From assembly GCF_030323145.1 (NCBI RefSeq), contig NZ_CP100470.1, positions 930,001-994,000 of the forward strand: a stretch of DNA of 64,000 bases, in the 5' to 3' direction. Position 1 is the first letter of the stretch. Each line of letters starts with the position of its first letter. The notes under the pieces were generated by a model. The model saw only the letters and a program-made list of their open reading frames with translations, did not search any database and was not told the DNA's origin. Both the position numbers and the translations under genes were made by a program. Shown here one piece after another: positions 8,672 through 17,459 of this stretch. This DNA comes from Mesorhizobium sp. C432A. Its GTDB lineage: Bacteria > Pseudomonadota > Alphaproteobacteria > Rhizobiales > Rhizobiaceae.

Positions 8672-9589
8672 TTACGCATTGGGAAAGCCTTGCGTCTCGA
8701 CCGTGTAGCCGGCCGCCGTCATCACCCGCATCAGCTCCTTGTAACCCACTTGGGCCATCTTCAGCGGCGGGTTCTTTTTCGGGTCCTGCTCGGCCTCGAC
8801 GACGAACCAGCCTTCATAGCCATGGTCGGCGAAGCGCTGCACGATGGCGCCGAAATCCAGCGAGCCGTCACCCGGCACGGTGAAGGCGCCGAGCGCAACG
8901 GCATCGAGGAACGACTGTTTGGTGCGATCGAGCCCGTCGATCACGGCCATGCGCACATCCTTCACATGGACATGGCTGATGCGCTTGTGGTGGTTGTCGA
9001 TGGCGCGCAGCACGTCGCCGCCGGCAAAGGCGAGATGCCCGGCATCGAGCAGCAGCGGAATGCCTTCGCCGGAATGGCGCATGAAGGCATCGAGCTCCGG
9101 CTCGGTCTCGACCACTGCCGCCATGTGGTGATGATAGGACAGCGGCATGCCTTGCTCTGCGCACCATTCGCCGAATTCGGTCAGCCGCCTTGCATAGGCC
9201 TTCATCTCGTCACTGGTGAGTTTCGGCTTGGTGGCGAGCGGCCTGGAGCGGTCGCCCTGGATCGAGCGGCCGACCTCGCCATAGACGATGCAAGGCGCGT
9301 TGACCGCCTTGAACAGGTCGATCATCGGCTGGATGCGGTCCTTGTTCTTACCCATATCCTCATCGACCAGCGTGCCGGAGAACCAGCCGCCACACAGCGT
9401 CACGTCGGCCTGCTTCAGGATCGGCAGCATGACAGCGGGGTCGTTGGGAAAACGCCGGCCCATTTCCATGCCGGTGAAGCCGGCCGAGCGCGACTGGCGC
9501 AGACATTCTTCCAGCGAGACGTCATCGCTGAGTTCGGCAAGATCGTCGTTCCACCACGCAATGGGGGACATGCCCAGTTTGGCTTTCAA
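8672..9589 (-). CDS. iolE: Myo-inosose-2 dehydratase IolE
   Basis: 305 residues of the xylose-isomerase-like TIM barrel. Visible metal-site segments are LSYHHHMAAVVET, PLLLDAGHLAFAG and ISHVHVKDVR. It dehydrates 2-keto-myo-inositol to the trihydroxycyclohexane-dione acted on by IolD. The start is a TTG (9587-9589) giving MKAKLGMSPIAWWNDD; a GGAG ribosome site seven bases upstream supports it. MocC of rhizopine catabolism belongs to the same family. The position between iolD and iolB favours IolE. Confidence 0.94.
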   Translation of the reverse strand: MKAKLGMSPIAWWNDDLAELSDDVSLEECLRQSRSAGFTGMEMGRRFPNDPAVMLPILKQADVTLCGGWFSGTLVDEDMGKNKDRIQPMIDLFKAVNAPCIVYGEVGRSIQGDRSRPLATKPKLTSDEMKAYARRLTEFGEWCAEQGMPLSYHHHMAAVVETEPELDAFMRHSGEGIPLLLDAGHLAFAGGDVLRAIDNHHKRISHVHVKDVRMAVIDGLDRTKQSFLDAVALGAFTVPGDGSLDFGAIVQRFADHGYEGWFVVEAEQDPKKNPPLKMAQVGYKELMRVMTAAGYTVETQGFPNA

Positions 9590-9610
9590 GTTTTAGCTCC
9601 GGTTCTTGTT

Positions 9611-9716
9611 TACCCTCCCCCCTGTGGGGAGGGTCGCTGCGAAGCAGCGGGGTGGGGGTGCGGCGCCAGACCCCCCACCCGGACCTGCGGTCCGACCTCC
9701 CCACAAGGGGGAGGTA
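9611..9716. repeat. 106-base palindromic rhizobial intergenic repeat, TACCCTCCCC family
   Basis: Begins TACCCTCCCCCCTGTGGGGA, contains GGGTCGCTGCGAAGCAGCGG, and ends in the complementary CCTCCCCACAAGGGGGAGGTA. It fills the gap between iolD and iolE. A nearly identical copy is at 29870-29972. It can fold into a long G+C-rich hairpin in the iol transcript. Confidence 0.85.
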
Positions 9717-9735
9717 GGGGCCGGGTGCATGTACA

Positions 9736-11586
9736 TCAATCGCCGATGGTCTGCATCTGCCGCTTTTCGTCATAGGCCTTGCGGGCTGCGTTGACCTGGC
9801 TGCGCACTGACACTTCCGGCACCGCCACATCCCACCAATGGCCGCCGGCATCGGTGGAAACCAGTGGATCTGTGTCGATGACCAGAACGGTCGTGCGGTC
9901 GTTCTTTTTTGCTTTCTGCAGCGCGTTTTCCAGGCCGGCGATCGACGGCACTTTTTCCGATATCGCGCCCATGCTCGCCGCATGCGCGGCAAAGTCGATG
10001 TCGGGCAGGATCTCGTGGCGCGAGTCCTTCAGGAGGTTGTTGAAGTTGGCGCCGCCGGTGGCCATCTGCAGCCGGTTGATGCAGCCATAACCCCTGTTGT
10101 CGAGCACCACGATGGTCAGCTTCAGGCCAAGCATCACCGACGTGGCGATTTCGGAATTCATCATCAGGTAGGAGCCGTCGCCGACCATGACGACGATTTC
10201 CTGGTCGGGCTTGGCCATCTTGGCGCCGAGCCCGCCGGCAATCTCGTAGCCCATGGTCGAGAAACCATATTCGCCATGGTACGAGCCGGGCGCGCCTGCC
10301 TGCCAGAGCTTGTGCAACTCGCCCGGCAGGCCGCCCGACGCGTTCAGCAAGGTCACGCCGGACCCCAGCGCGCGCTGCACAGCGCCGATCACCTGCGCAT
10401 CCGAAGGGAAAGCTGCGTTTGTCGAGGCCGTCACCTTGCCCGCGTCGACCTGCCAGGCCTTCTTGCCGGCAGCCGAATTGTCGGTCCAGGCGGAAGGCGC
10501 CTTCCAGCCGCCCAGCGCCGCACCCAGTTCGACAAGCGCTTCGGCCGCATCGGCGACCAGCGGCAGCGCGCGGTGCTTGCCGGCGTCGAAAGGCTGCACG
10601 TTGAGCCCGATGATGGTCTTGCCGGAATTCTTGAACAGCGCCCACGAGCCGGTGGTGAAATCCTGCAGGCGCGTGCCGATGGCCAGCACGACATCGGCCT
10701 CTTCCGCCAGCCGGTTGGCCGCGGACGTGCCGGTGACGCCGACTGCCCCCATGTTGAGCGGATGCGTATCCGGCAGCGAGGATTTGCCGCCTTGCGTCTC
10801 GCAGGCCGGAATGCCGGCCCCCCCGGCGAATTTCGCCAATTCGCTAGAGGCCTGCGAATAGAGCACGCCGCCACCGGCGATGATCAGCGGCTTCTTCGCG
10901 CCCTTCAGCGCCGCCACCGCAGTGGCAAGCTCATTCCGGTCCGGACGCGGCCGGCGCTGATGCCAGACGCGCTCGGCGAAAAAGCTCTCGGGATAGTCAT
11001 AGGCCTCGGCCTGCACGTCCTGGCAGAGCGACAGCGTCACCGGGCCGCATTCCGCGGGATCGGTCAGCACCTGCATGGTCCGCGCCAATGCCGGGATGAT
11101 CTGCTCGGGACGGGTGATGCGGTCGAAATAGCGCGACACCGGACGGAAGCAGTCATTGACCGTCGCGGTGCCGTCGGAAAAGTCCTCGGCCTGCTGCAGC
11201 ACCGGATCGGGGATGCGGTTGGCGAAGACATCGCCCGGCAAAAACAGGACGGGCAACCTGTTTACGTGGGCGAGCGCCGCCGCCGTCACCATGTTGAGCG
11301 CACCGGGGCCGATCGAAGAGGTCGCGGCCATGAAGCGGCGGCGGAAATTGGCCTTGCCATAGGCGATCGCCGCATGCGCCATCGCCTGCTCATTGTGGGC
11401 GCGGAAGGTCGGCAATTCGTCGCGCAGCTGGTACAGCGCCTCGCCGATGCCGGCGACATTGCCGTGACCGAAGATCGCCCAGACACCGCCGAAGATGGGC
11501 ACTCGTCTGCCGTCGATCTCGGTCATCTGCTTGCTGAGAAAGCGGGTCAGCGCCTGCGCCATCGTCAGGCGGATTGTCTTGCTCAT
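9736..11586 (-). CDS. iolD: 3D-(3,5/4)-trihydroxycyclohexane-1,2-dione acylhydrolase IolD
   Basis: 616-residue thiamine-diphosphate enzyme of the acetolactate-synthase fold and usual IolD length. The N-terminal pyrimidine-binding domain contains the conserved glutamate region (GIGEALYQLRDELPTFRAHNEQ). The C-terminal domain carries the ThDP motif GDGSYLMMNSEIATSVMLGLKLTIVVLDN. It opens the ring to 5-deoxy-glucuronate. It lies 33 bases downstream of iolC and is transcribed with it. Confidence 0.96.
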   Translation of the reverse strand: MSKTIRLTMAQALTRFLSKQMTEIDGRRVPIFGGVWAIFGHGNVAGIGEALYQLRDELPTFRAHNEQAMAHAAIAYGKANFRRRFMAATSSIGPGALNMVTAAALAHVNRLPVLFLPGDVFANRIPDPVLQQAEDFSDGTATVNDCFRPVSRYFDRITRPEQIIPALARTMQVLTDPAECGPVTLSLCQDVQAEAYDYPESFFAERVWHQRRPRPDRNELATAVAALKGAKKPLIIAGGGVLYSQASSELAKFAGGAGIPACETQGGKSSLPDTHPLNMGAVGVTGTSAANRLAEEADVVLAIGTRLQDFTTGSWALFKNSGKTIIGLNVQPFDAGKHRALPLVADAAEALVELGAALGGWKAPSAWTDNSAAGKKAWQVDAGKVTASTNAAFPSDAQVIGAVQRALGSGVTLLNASGGLPGELHKLWQAGAPGSYHGEYGFSTMGYEIAGGLGAKMAKPDQEIVVMVGDGSYLMMNSEIATSVMLGLKLTIVVLDNRGYGCINRLQMATGGANFNNLLKDSRHEILPDIDFAAHAASMGAISEKVPSIAGLENALQKAKKNDRTTVLVIDTDPLVSTDAGGHWWDVAVPEVSVRSQVNAARKAYDEKRQMQTIGD

Positions 11587-11619
11587 GGTGTTTTCCTCCG
11601 CAGTCCTCTTGCCGCGCCT

Positions 11620-13554
11620 TTATGCTGCTTTACGGCCACGCGCGGCAAGCCACGCTTCGGTCAACTGTTCGAAGCGCGCGGCCATGTCGGCGATAGCCTC
11701 GTCATCCGTCATCTTGCCGGCCAGCCATTGTTCCGCGGCGTGGACGAAGATGGTGCGGCCGACGGCAAAGCCCTTGACGATCGGCGCCTTGGCGGTGGCG
11801 GCAAAGGCCGCTTCCAGTTCGTCCTGCGGCGCTTCGAGACCCAGCAGCACGACGCCGCGGCACCACGGATCGTGCTTCAGGATCACCGCTTCGATCTTGG
11901 CCCAGGCGCCGGCCGACGCCTGCGGTTCGAGCTTCCACCAGTCCGGCTTGATGCCAAGCGCATAGAGTTCTTCCAGGGCGCGCGGGATCGTCGTGTCATC
12001 GAGCTTGCCGTGCTTGCCGGCGATGATCTCGACCAGAAGCTCCCGGCCGACCTTCCGCGCGGCTTCGAACAGCGAGCGCAGCTTCTGCTGCTGCTCTTCC
12101 TTGAGCGCTGCCGGATCGTCGGGGTGATAGAAGCACAGGCATTTGATGCAGTGGTCGACCGGCCATTCCACCAGTTGCGAGCCGATGTCCTGCGAGAACT
12201 CGAAGCGCAGCGGCCGGGAGCCCGGCAGTTCGACGGGACGGCCGAGCCAGGCAAAGGGGTGGCGGGCGAACTCGAACATCGCCTCGCGACCGTGCTTCTC
12301 GTCGATCAGCATGCCATAGCCGTCGCGGCCGGCGGCGACTTTCGCCGCGGCCTTGACCGCCAGCACCTTGAAATCGCGGATGCGCGCCGGATCGGCGCCG
12401 GTCTTTGCCGCGACGTCCTCGAGCTGCACACGGTGGTCGCAGGCGAGCGCCATCATCGAGGGGATATCGCGGCGGCGGGTCGTCGCCCAATGGATGTGGT
12501 TGATCGCCTCGTCCTTGCGCAGAGCGAGATGCTTGCTGCCGTTCTTGAGGAAGAACTGCAATTCCTCGAAGGTCGGATATTCCGGCGCGCAGAGCAGCCG
12601 CGACACGGCGAAGGCGCCGCAGGCATTGGCCCAGGTCGCCGCTGTCGCATGATCTTCGCCACCCAGCCAGCCGCGCAGGAAACCGGACATGAAGGCATCG
12701 CCGGCGCCCAGCACATTATAGATCTCGATCGGAAAGCCCTTGCCGACGATACCGTCTTCCAGATCGTCGCTGATCGGCCCGTCATAGACGATGCAGCCCA
12801 TGGCGCCGCGCTTCAGTACGATGGTTGCCTTGGACAGCGCGCGGATCGTCTTCAGCGCGCTCAGGCAATCGTCGGCGCCCGAGGCGATCATGATCTCTTC
12901 CTCGGTGCCGACGATGAGGTCGCAATCGGGCAGCACCGTCTTCAGCTGGGCCGAGACGCGGTCGGATTTGACATAGCGCTCAAAACCCTCGGCATGGCCT
13001 GCGAGTCCCCAGAGGTTGGGGCGGTAGTCGATGTCGAACACCACCTTGCCGCCCCTGGCCTTGATGATGCGGATCGCCTTGCGCTGGGCGGCGTCGCTGT
13101 TGGGTCGGGAAAAATGCGTGCCGGTGACGACGATGGAACGGGCCGAGGCGATGAAGGCTTCATCGATGTCTTCTTCGGCGAGCGCCATGTCGGCGCAGTC
13201 GCTGCGATAAAAGATCATCGGCGAGACGCCTTCGCTCTCGACCGAAAGCAGCACCAGAGCCGTCAGCCGTTCCTTGTCGGTCTTCAGCCCGTCGACATTG
13301 ACGCCTTCGCGCCGCAGCTGCTCGCGGATGAAGCGGCCCATCTGCTCGTCGCCGACGCGGGTGAGCAGCGCCGAGCGCAGGCCTAGTCTCGCCGTGCCAA
13401 CCGAGATGTTGGCCGGGCAGCCGCCGACCGATTTGGCAAAGGAGGTGATGTCCTCCAGCCGCGAGCCGATCTGCTGGCCGTAAAGGTCGACGGAAGCGCG
13501 ACCGATGGTGATGACATCGAGCGTCGCCTGTTTGGCGTCCACGGCTTCGCTCAT
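11620..13554 (-). CDS. iolC: 5-dehydro-2-deoxygluconokinase IolC fused to DUF2090 domain
   Basis: 644 residues. Residues about 1-330 are a PfkB-type sugar kinase (DVITIGRASVDLYGQQIG near the N-terminus; anion-hole motif NVLGAGDAFMSGFLRGW). Residues about 340-640 are a DUF2090, aldolase-like TIM-barrel domain (MMALACDHRVQLEDVAAK). This long form is standard in rhizobia; the second domain may act as the IolJ-type aldolase, though I infer this from fold. ATG at 13552-13554 has a perfect GGGAGG site upstream; a longer in-frame extension lacks one. It is the first structural gene of the operon, with two operator-like palindromes just upstream. Confidence 0.95.
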   Translation of the reverse strand: MSEAVDAKQATLDVITIGRASVDLYGQQIGSRLEDITSFAKSVGGCPANISVGTARLGLRSALLTRVGDEQMGRFIREQLRREGVNVDGLKTDKERLTALVLLSVESEGVSPMIFYRSDCADMALAEEDIDEAFIASARSIVVTGTHFSRPNSDAAQRKAIRIIKARGGKVVFDIDYRPNLWGLAGHAEGFERYVKSDRVSAQLKTVLPDCDLIVGTEEEIMIASGADDCLSALKTIRALSKATIVLKRGAMGCIVYDGPISDDLEDGIVGKGFPIEIYNVLGAGDAFMSGFLRGWLGGEDHATAATWANACGAFAVSRLLCAPEYPTFEELQFFLKNGSKHLALRKDEAINHIHWATTRRRDIPSMMALACDHRVQLEDVAAKTGADPARIRDFKVLAVKAAAKVAAGRDGYGMLIDEKHGREAMFEFARHPFAWLGRPVELPGSRPLRFEFSQDIGSQLVEWPVDHCIKCLCFYHPDDPAALKEEQQQKLRSLFEAARKVGRELLVEIIAGKHGKLDDTTIPRALEELYALGIKPDWWKLEPQASAGAWAKIEAVILKHDPWCRGVVLLGLEAPQDELEAAFAATAKAPIVKGFAVGRTIFVHAAEQWLAGKMTDDEAIADMAARFEQLTEAWLAARGRKAA

Positions 13555-13634
13555 TTGAACCTCCCGTCGGTCTTGTTGTCTTGAGCAACGTAGTTGGGGG
13601 ACACGCGCGAGCGGCAGCGTGGCGCCGGGAATAT

Positions 13635-13680
13635 GAAATAATAATTCCAATCCATAGTCAATATGGAATGAGCATTCCTC
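13635..13680. promoter_or_regulatory. Tandem operator-like palindromes before iolC (IolR-type)
   Basis: Two sites fit TGGAAT-N4-ATTCCA: TGAAATAATAATTCCA at 13635-13650 and TGGAATGAGCATTCCT at 13665-13680. Their centres are exactly 30 bases apart, about three helical turns, so two dimers could bind on the same face. A closely related site precedes the importer operon (25723-25738). The S. meliloti IolR target is, as I recall, GGAA-N6-TTCC, which the second site matches exactly and the first with one mismatch. Confidence 0.65.
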
Positions 13681-13706
13681 CGCGAATTCGAGCGCCGGGC
13701 GCCGGC

Positions 13707-14552
13707 CTAGGCCTTACGCTTCTTGCCCGTGCTGCGCCGCTTCTCGCCGACGCCGACGGTGAGCGCCATGGCCAGCGCCATGGTGGCCGACAGCGAGCGG
13801 AAGCCGGCAAAATCGGCCTCGGCAACCTCGAACCAGACCTTGGCGAACTGCGCTAGTGGCGAAAACGAACTGTCGGTGATGGCGATGATCGGCACGCCCT
13901 GTTCGGAAATGGTGCGGGCCTCCTCGATGGTGGCCGGCGCATAGGGCGAGAAACTGATGGCAATGACGGCGTCCGCCGGGGTGGCGAAGGCGACCATCTC
14001 GGCATTGAGGCCGGCGGCGGATTCGATCAGCTGGTTGCGGATCTTCAGCTTGCCCAAGGCATAGGCAATGTAGCTCGCCACCGGGTAGGAGCGGCGCTTG
14101 GCCAGGACATAGATGGTCTCGGCCTTGGCCAGCAGCGAGATCGCGTCTTCCAGATGCGCCTCGTCCAGCGAGCGCGAAATGTCGTTGAGCGAAGTGCTGG
14201 CGGCGGCGACGAAGCCGTCGAAGATGGCTCGGTGTCCAGCACCCGCATCGGCCTTGGCGCGCAGCGCCTGCAGGCGTTCGTCATAAGAGGAATTGCGCTC
14301 GCGCAGCCGCTCGCGAAACACCTGCTGCAGGCTGGTGAAGCCGTCAAAGCCTAGTTGCTGGGCAAAGCGGATCAAGGTGGACGGCTGCACGCCCGCCGAA
14401 GCGGCGATGCTGGCGGCGGTGCCGAAGGCGATGTCATCGGGATTGTCGAGCGCATAGGCGGCGATCTGGGCGATGCGCTTGGGCAAGGTTTCACGGCGAT
14501 CGAGGATCGTGGCGCGCAGCGTCTCGAAGTCGCGAGGTACCCGTTCGTCCAT
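13707..14552 (-). CDS. iolR: MurR/RpiR-family regulator, IolR-like
   Basis: About 281 residues. An N-terminal RpiR helix-turn-helix (TAASIAASAGVQPSTLIRFAQQLG) is followed by a SIS sugar-phosphate-binding domain (AETIYVLAKRRSYPVASYIAYALGKL). In Sinorhizobium the inositol repressor IolR is of this family and is encoded directly upstream of iolC, the same place as here. ATG at 14550-14552 is preferred because GGGG lies five bases upstream; an ATG 21 bases earlier abuts a palindromic repeat and has no ribosome site. The likely effector is a phosphorylated intermediate such as 2-keto-5-deoxy-gluconate 6-phosphate. Confidence 0.9.
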   Translation of the reverse strand: MDERVPRDFETLRATILDRRETLPKRIAQIAAYALDNPDDIAFGTAASIAASAGVQPSTLIRFAQQLGFDGFTSLQQVFRERLRERNSSYDERLQALRAKADAGAGHRAIFDGFVAAASTSLNDISRSLDEAHLEDAISLLAKAETIYVLAKRRSYPVASYIAYALGKLKIRNQLIESAAGLNAEMVAFATPADAVIAISFSPYAPATIEEARTISEQGVPIIAITDSSFSPLAQFAKVWFEVAEADFAGFRSLSATMALAMALTVGVGEKRRSTGKKRKA

Positions 14553-14575
14553 CGTCGCCCCGTCCAAGCTCATCT

Positions 14576-14626
14576 AGAGCATGATGCCGAAAAGTGTGCA
14601 GCGGTTTTCGGACGACATCATGCTCT
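14576..14626. repeat. AGAGCATGAT-type palindromic repeat
   Basis: Outer arms AGAGCATGATG/CATCATGCTCT enclose the inner pair CCGAAAA...TTTTCGG. Related copies are at 39280-39332, 45518-45566 and 50461-50533. This copy lies directly upstream of the iolR coding region. Confidence 0.8.
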
Positions 14627-14719
14627 CTTTAACCCAAGTGACGTCCTCTCTGCCCCATCATAGCGAGCCTGCGCAAGAAGGCCATAAAAAATGAGCAGAC
14701 ATTCCATTCGGAGAAGAAA

Positions 14720-14735
14720 TGGACTAATTCATCCA
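14720..14735. promoter_or_regulatory. Candidate IolR operator before the iolY-like gene
   Basis: TGGACTAATTCATCCA fits TGGAAT-N4-ATTCCA with two mismatches, and keeps ATGGA/TCCAT arms at 14719-14736. A further ATTCCA half-site is at 14701-14706, about 30 bases away, echoing the tandem spacing seen at iolC. Confidence 0.45.
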
Positions 14736-14764
14736 TCGATCGCTTCAGGTATTGGGAGAAAGAA

Positions 14765-15874
14765 ATGGTCGGCGTTGGTCTTATCGGCACGGGTTTCATG
14801 GGCAAATGCCACGCCATTGCGTGGAGCGCCGTCGGCGCCGTCTTTCCCGATGTCGCCAAGCCGAAGCTGGTCCATCTCGGCGAGGTCAACGAGGAGCTGG
14901 CCAAGCGCAAGGCCGGTGAGTTCGGCTTCGCCAAGGCGTCGGGCGACTGGCGTGCCGTCGTCAACGACCCCGAGGTCGATATCGTCTCGCTGACCACGCC
15001 CAACCAGTTCCATCCGGAGATGGCCATCGCTATTCTCGAAGCCGGCAAGCATCTGTGGTGCGAGAAGCCGATGGCGCCGAGCTTTGCCGAAGCAGCGGCG
15101 ATGGCGGCCGCGGCGAAGAAGTCCGGCAAGGTCGCAGCGCTTGGCTACAACTACATACAGAGCCCGGCCATCCGCCACATCGGCGCGCTGCTCGAGGAAA
15201 AGATCATCGGCGAGGTCAACCATCTGCGCATCGAGATGGACGAGGACTTCATGGCCGACCCCGAAGCGCTGTTCTTCTGGAAGCATGAGGCCGCATCCGG
15301 CTATGGCGCGCTCGACGATTTCGCCGTGCATCCGCTGTCGCTGGTCTCGACGCTGTTCGGCCGCGTCGCAAAAGTCATCTGCGACATGGCCAAGCCCTAT
15401 GTCGACCGCAAGCTGGCCGGCGGCGGCCGCCGTGCGGTGGAGACCTACGACATCGCCAGCGTTTTGATGCATCTGGAAAACGGCATTGCCGGCACGCTGC
15501 TGGTCAACCGCTCGGCCTGGGGCCGCAAGGGCCGCATCGCCATACAGATTTTCGGCTCCAAGGGATCGATCCTGTTCGACCAGGAGCGGATGAACGAAAT
15601 CCAGCTCTACGTCACCGCCGATCGCCCGACCGAACAGGGCTACCGCACCATATTGATGGCGCCGCACCACAAGCCTTACGACGCCTTCCTCCCGGCGCCG
15701 GGCCATGGGCTCGGTTTCAACGACCTCAAGATCATCGAGTGCCACGAATTGCTGACGCGGCTTGCCGGCAAGCCGGCACGGGTCATCGAATTTGCCGAAG
15801 GGCTGGAGATCGAGCGCACCGTGCACGCGATGGCGAGGTCGTTCGAGGAGAAGCGCTGGGTGGATGTGCGGTAA
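14765..15874 (+). CDS. iolY: Gfo/Idh/MocA-family oxidoreductase, IolY-like inositol dehydrogenase
   Basis: 369 residues. The NAD-binding Rossmann motif GLIGTGFMGKCHA begins at residue 5, and the conserved EKP motif of the family (LWCEKPMAPSF) follows at about residue 98. The C-terminal substrate domain is intact. It is divergent from iolR, the position held in Sinorhizobium by iolY, needed for scyllo-inositol use; I assign the name by context and family. A GGGAG ribosome site precedes the ATG. It could instead act on another polyol. Its stop lies eight bases from the convergent WYL-regulator stop. Confidence 0.8.
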   Translation: MVGVGLIGTGFMGKCHAIAWSAVGAVFPDVAKPKLVHLGEVNEELAKRKAGEFGFAKASGDWRAVVNDPEVDIVSLTTPNQFHPEMAIAILEAGKHLWCEKPMAPSFAEAAAMAAAAKKSGKVAALGYNYIQSPAIRHIGALLEEKIIGEVNHLRIEMDEDFMADPEALFFWKHEAASGYGALDDFAVHPLSLVSTLFGRVAKVICDMAKPYVDRKLAGGGRRAVETYDIASVLMHLENGIAGTLLVNRSAWGRKGRIAIQIFGSKGSILFDQERMNEIQLYVTADRPTEQGYRTILMAPHHKPYDAFLPAPGHGLGFNDLKIIECHELLTRLAGKPARVIEFAEGLEIERTVHAMARSFEEKRWVDVR

Positions 15875-15882
15875 GATCCGCT

Positions 15883-16581
15883 TCAGCCGCCAGCGACAGC
15901 GTTCGCCTCCCAGCCACTGACCCAGACCTGGCGCAGGCGATCGCCTTCGCCCTTGAAGCGCAGCCCGGTCGCCCGGCAATTCGCGATGCGGTCGCTGCGG
16001 AAATTGCGGATGGCCTGGCGCAATTCGCACCAGGCGACGATGTTGGCGGTCTCTGAATAGTAGATCAGCGCGATCGGACGGATCAGCCGCTCGGAGGCGC
16101 GGCCGATTTCGTCGCGATAGGACAGGTCGAGCTTTTCCTCGTCGCGGATTGCGCGGCGCACCAGCGCCAGATCGATGGTGCCGATTGCCGGTGCAGCGAA
16201 CCCCCAGACATGCAGTGCGTTGGCGTCGAACGCCTGGCGCAACGGCGGCGGCACGGCGCCGGCGATCTTGGCGCTGACGCGCTTGGCCGCCTGCTTGAGC
16301 TCGCTGTCTCCCGTGCGCTCCAGCAGCGCCAGCGACAGGACGATCGCCTCCATCTCCTCGATCGAAAACATCAGCGGCGGCAGGTCGAAGCCGGGCCGCA
16401 ATATATAACCGATACCGCGCCCGCCTTCGATCGGCACGCGCATCGCCTGCAGTGCGGCGATGTCGCGATAGATCGAACGCATCGTGACTTCCAGCTGCCC
16501 GGCGATCATGGCCGCCGTCACCGGCTGCCGCGCCAGCCGCAGGATCTGGATGATCTCGAACAGGCGCGACGCCTTGCGCAT
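15883..16581 (-). CDS. YafY-type HTH_11/WYL-domain transcriptional regulator
   Basis: 232 residues. The N-terminal HTH_11 is clear (ASRLFEIIQILRLARQPVTAAMIAGQLEVTMRSIYRDIAAL), followed by the usual linker (IEGGRGIGYILRPGFDLPPLMFS) and a C-terminal WYL domain (ALIYYSETANIVAWCELRQAIRNFRSDRI). It is divergently transcribed from a LysE-type exporter gene starting at 16709 and may control it. The ligand is unknown. Confidence 0.88.
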   Translation of the reverse strand: MRKASRLFEIIQILRLARQPVTAAMIAGQLEVTMRSIYRDIAALQAMRVPIEGGRGIGYILRPGFDLPPLMFSIEEMEAIVLSLALLERTGDSELKQAAKRVSAKIAGAVPPPLRQAFDANALHVWGFAAPAIGTIDLALVRRAIRDEEKLDLSYRDEIGRASERLIRPIALIYYSETANIVAWCELRQAIRNFRSDRIANCRATGLRFKGEGDRLRQVWVSGWEANAVAGG

Positions 16582-16708
16582 TTCCTCTTCCCTGATGAAA
16601 CGCTACTGACACATCCCCGTCAGTTGGGATGATTTATTGACTGCCTATCGGGTTGAAAATCAACAAATTCCTCAACGGCACCCCAGCAGGAAGCGACAGG
16701 CAACTGAC

Positions 16709-17344
16709 ATGAGTTACGCGGAAAATCTCTGGCTGTTCTTTATCCTGCTGTCCGGCATCATCATCGTGCCCGGCATGGACATGCTGTTCGTGCTTGCCAA
16801 TGCGCTCACCGGCGGCCGCGACCGGGGCCTCGCCGCCACCGGCGGCATCATGGTCGGCGGCATCGTGCACACGCTGAACGGCGCCATCGGCGTCGGCCTG
16901 CTGATGCATTTCGTACCGATCCTGTACAAGCCGCTGCTGATAGCCGGCGCCGCCTACATGGCCTTCATCGGCATCTCGCTGATGCGCAGTTCCATCACCG
17001 TCGGCCATGACGGGCCCGCCGGCAGCCGTACGGCCTGGAAGGCCTTTCGCCAGGGACTGGTGACCTGCCTGATCAACCCGAAGGCCTATCTCTTCATATT
17101 TGCCGTCTATCCGCAGTTCCTGAAGCCGGATTACGGCCCGATCTGGATGCAGGCGACGGTCATGGGCTTGCTGACGGTGGCGACTCAGGCCGCGATCTAT
17201 GGCGGGCTCGCCATCACCGCCGGCCGCAGCCGCAATCTGCTGGTGGCCAATCCGCGGAAGACCGCGTTTGCGGGCCGGGCGGCCGGACTGCTGCTGTTTG
17301 CGGTCTCGGTGTTTACGGCATGGGAAGGGTTGAGGGCAGCGTGA
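16709..17344 (+). CDS. LysE/RhtB-family amino-acid exporter
   Basis: 211-residue inner-membrane protein with about six membrane segments, the size of LysE/RhtB translocators. Typical family features are the opening IIIVPGMDMLFVLANALTGGRDRGLAATGGI and the NPKAYLFIFAVYPQF segment in the middle. ATG at 16709 opens directly onto the first membrane helix. The exported substrate, probably an amino acid or analogue, cannot be assigned. The WYL regulator is divergent. Confidence 0.88.
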   Translation: MSYAENLWLFFILLSGIIIVPGMDMLFVLANALTGGRDRGLAATGGIMVGGIVHTLNGAIGVGLLMHFVPILYKPLLIAGAAYMAFIGISLMRSSITVGHDGPAGSRTAWKAFRQGLVTCLINPKAYLFIFAVYPQFLKPDYGPIWMQATVMGLLTVATQAAIYGGLAITAGRSRNLLVANPRKTAFAGRAAGLLLFAVSVFTAWEGLRAA

Positions 17345-17354
17345 TCCCGATCAA

Positions 17355-17459
17355 GCGATGACGCCGCGTTTCTTCGCCTCGGCGCGGCGCTTGCGGATCA
17401 CTGTCCCGGTCTTTTCGTCGTCGAGGGCGGCAGCTACCCCGTCCGCGAGACCGATGACG
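17355..17459 (-). pseudogene. Possible remnant of a reading frame after the AHSA1 gene
   Basis: In the minus-strand frame following the AHSA1 stop there is an open stretch ending ...VIRKRRAEAKKRGVIA and a TGA, with a coding-like composition but no start codon or ribosome site. It may be the C-terminal scrap of a lost gene. I do not recognise the family. Confidence 0.2.

Noticed and set aside
9838..13386. A plus-strand open frame of 1182 codons opposite iolD and iolC
   Set aside because: It is an antisense frame produced by high GC and the codon pattern of the real minus-strand genes, has no recognisable domain and spans two genes with clear families.
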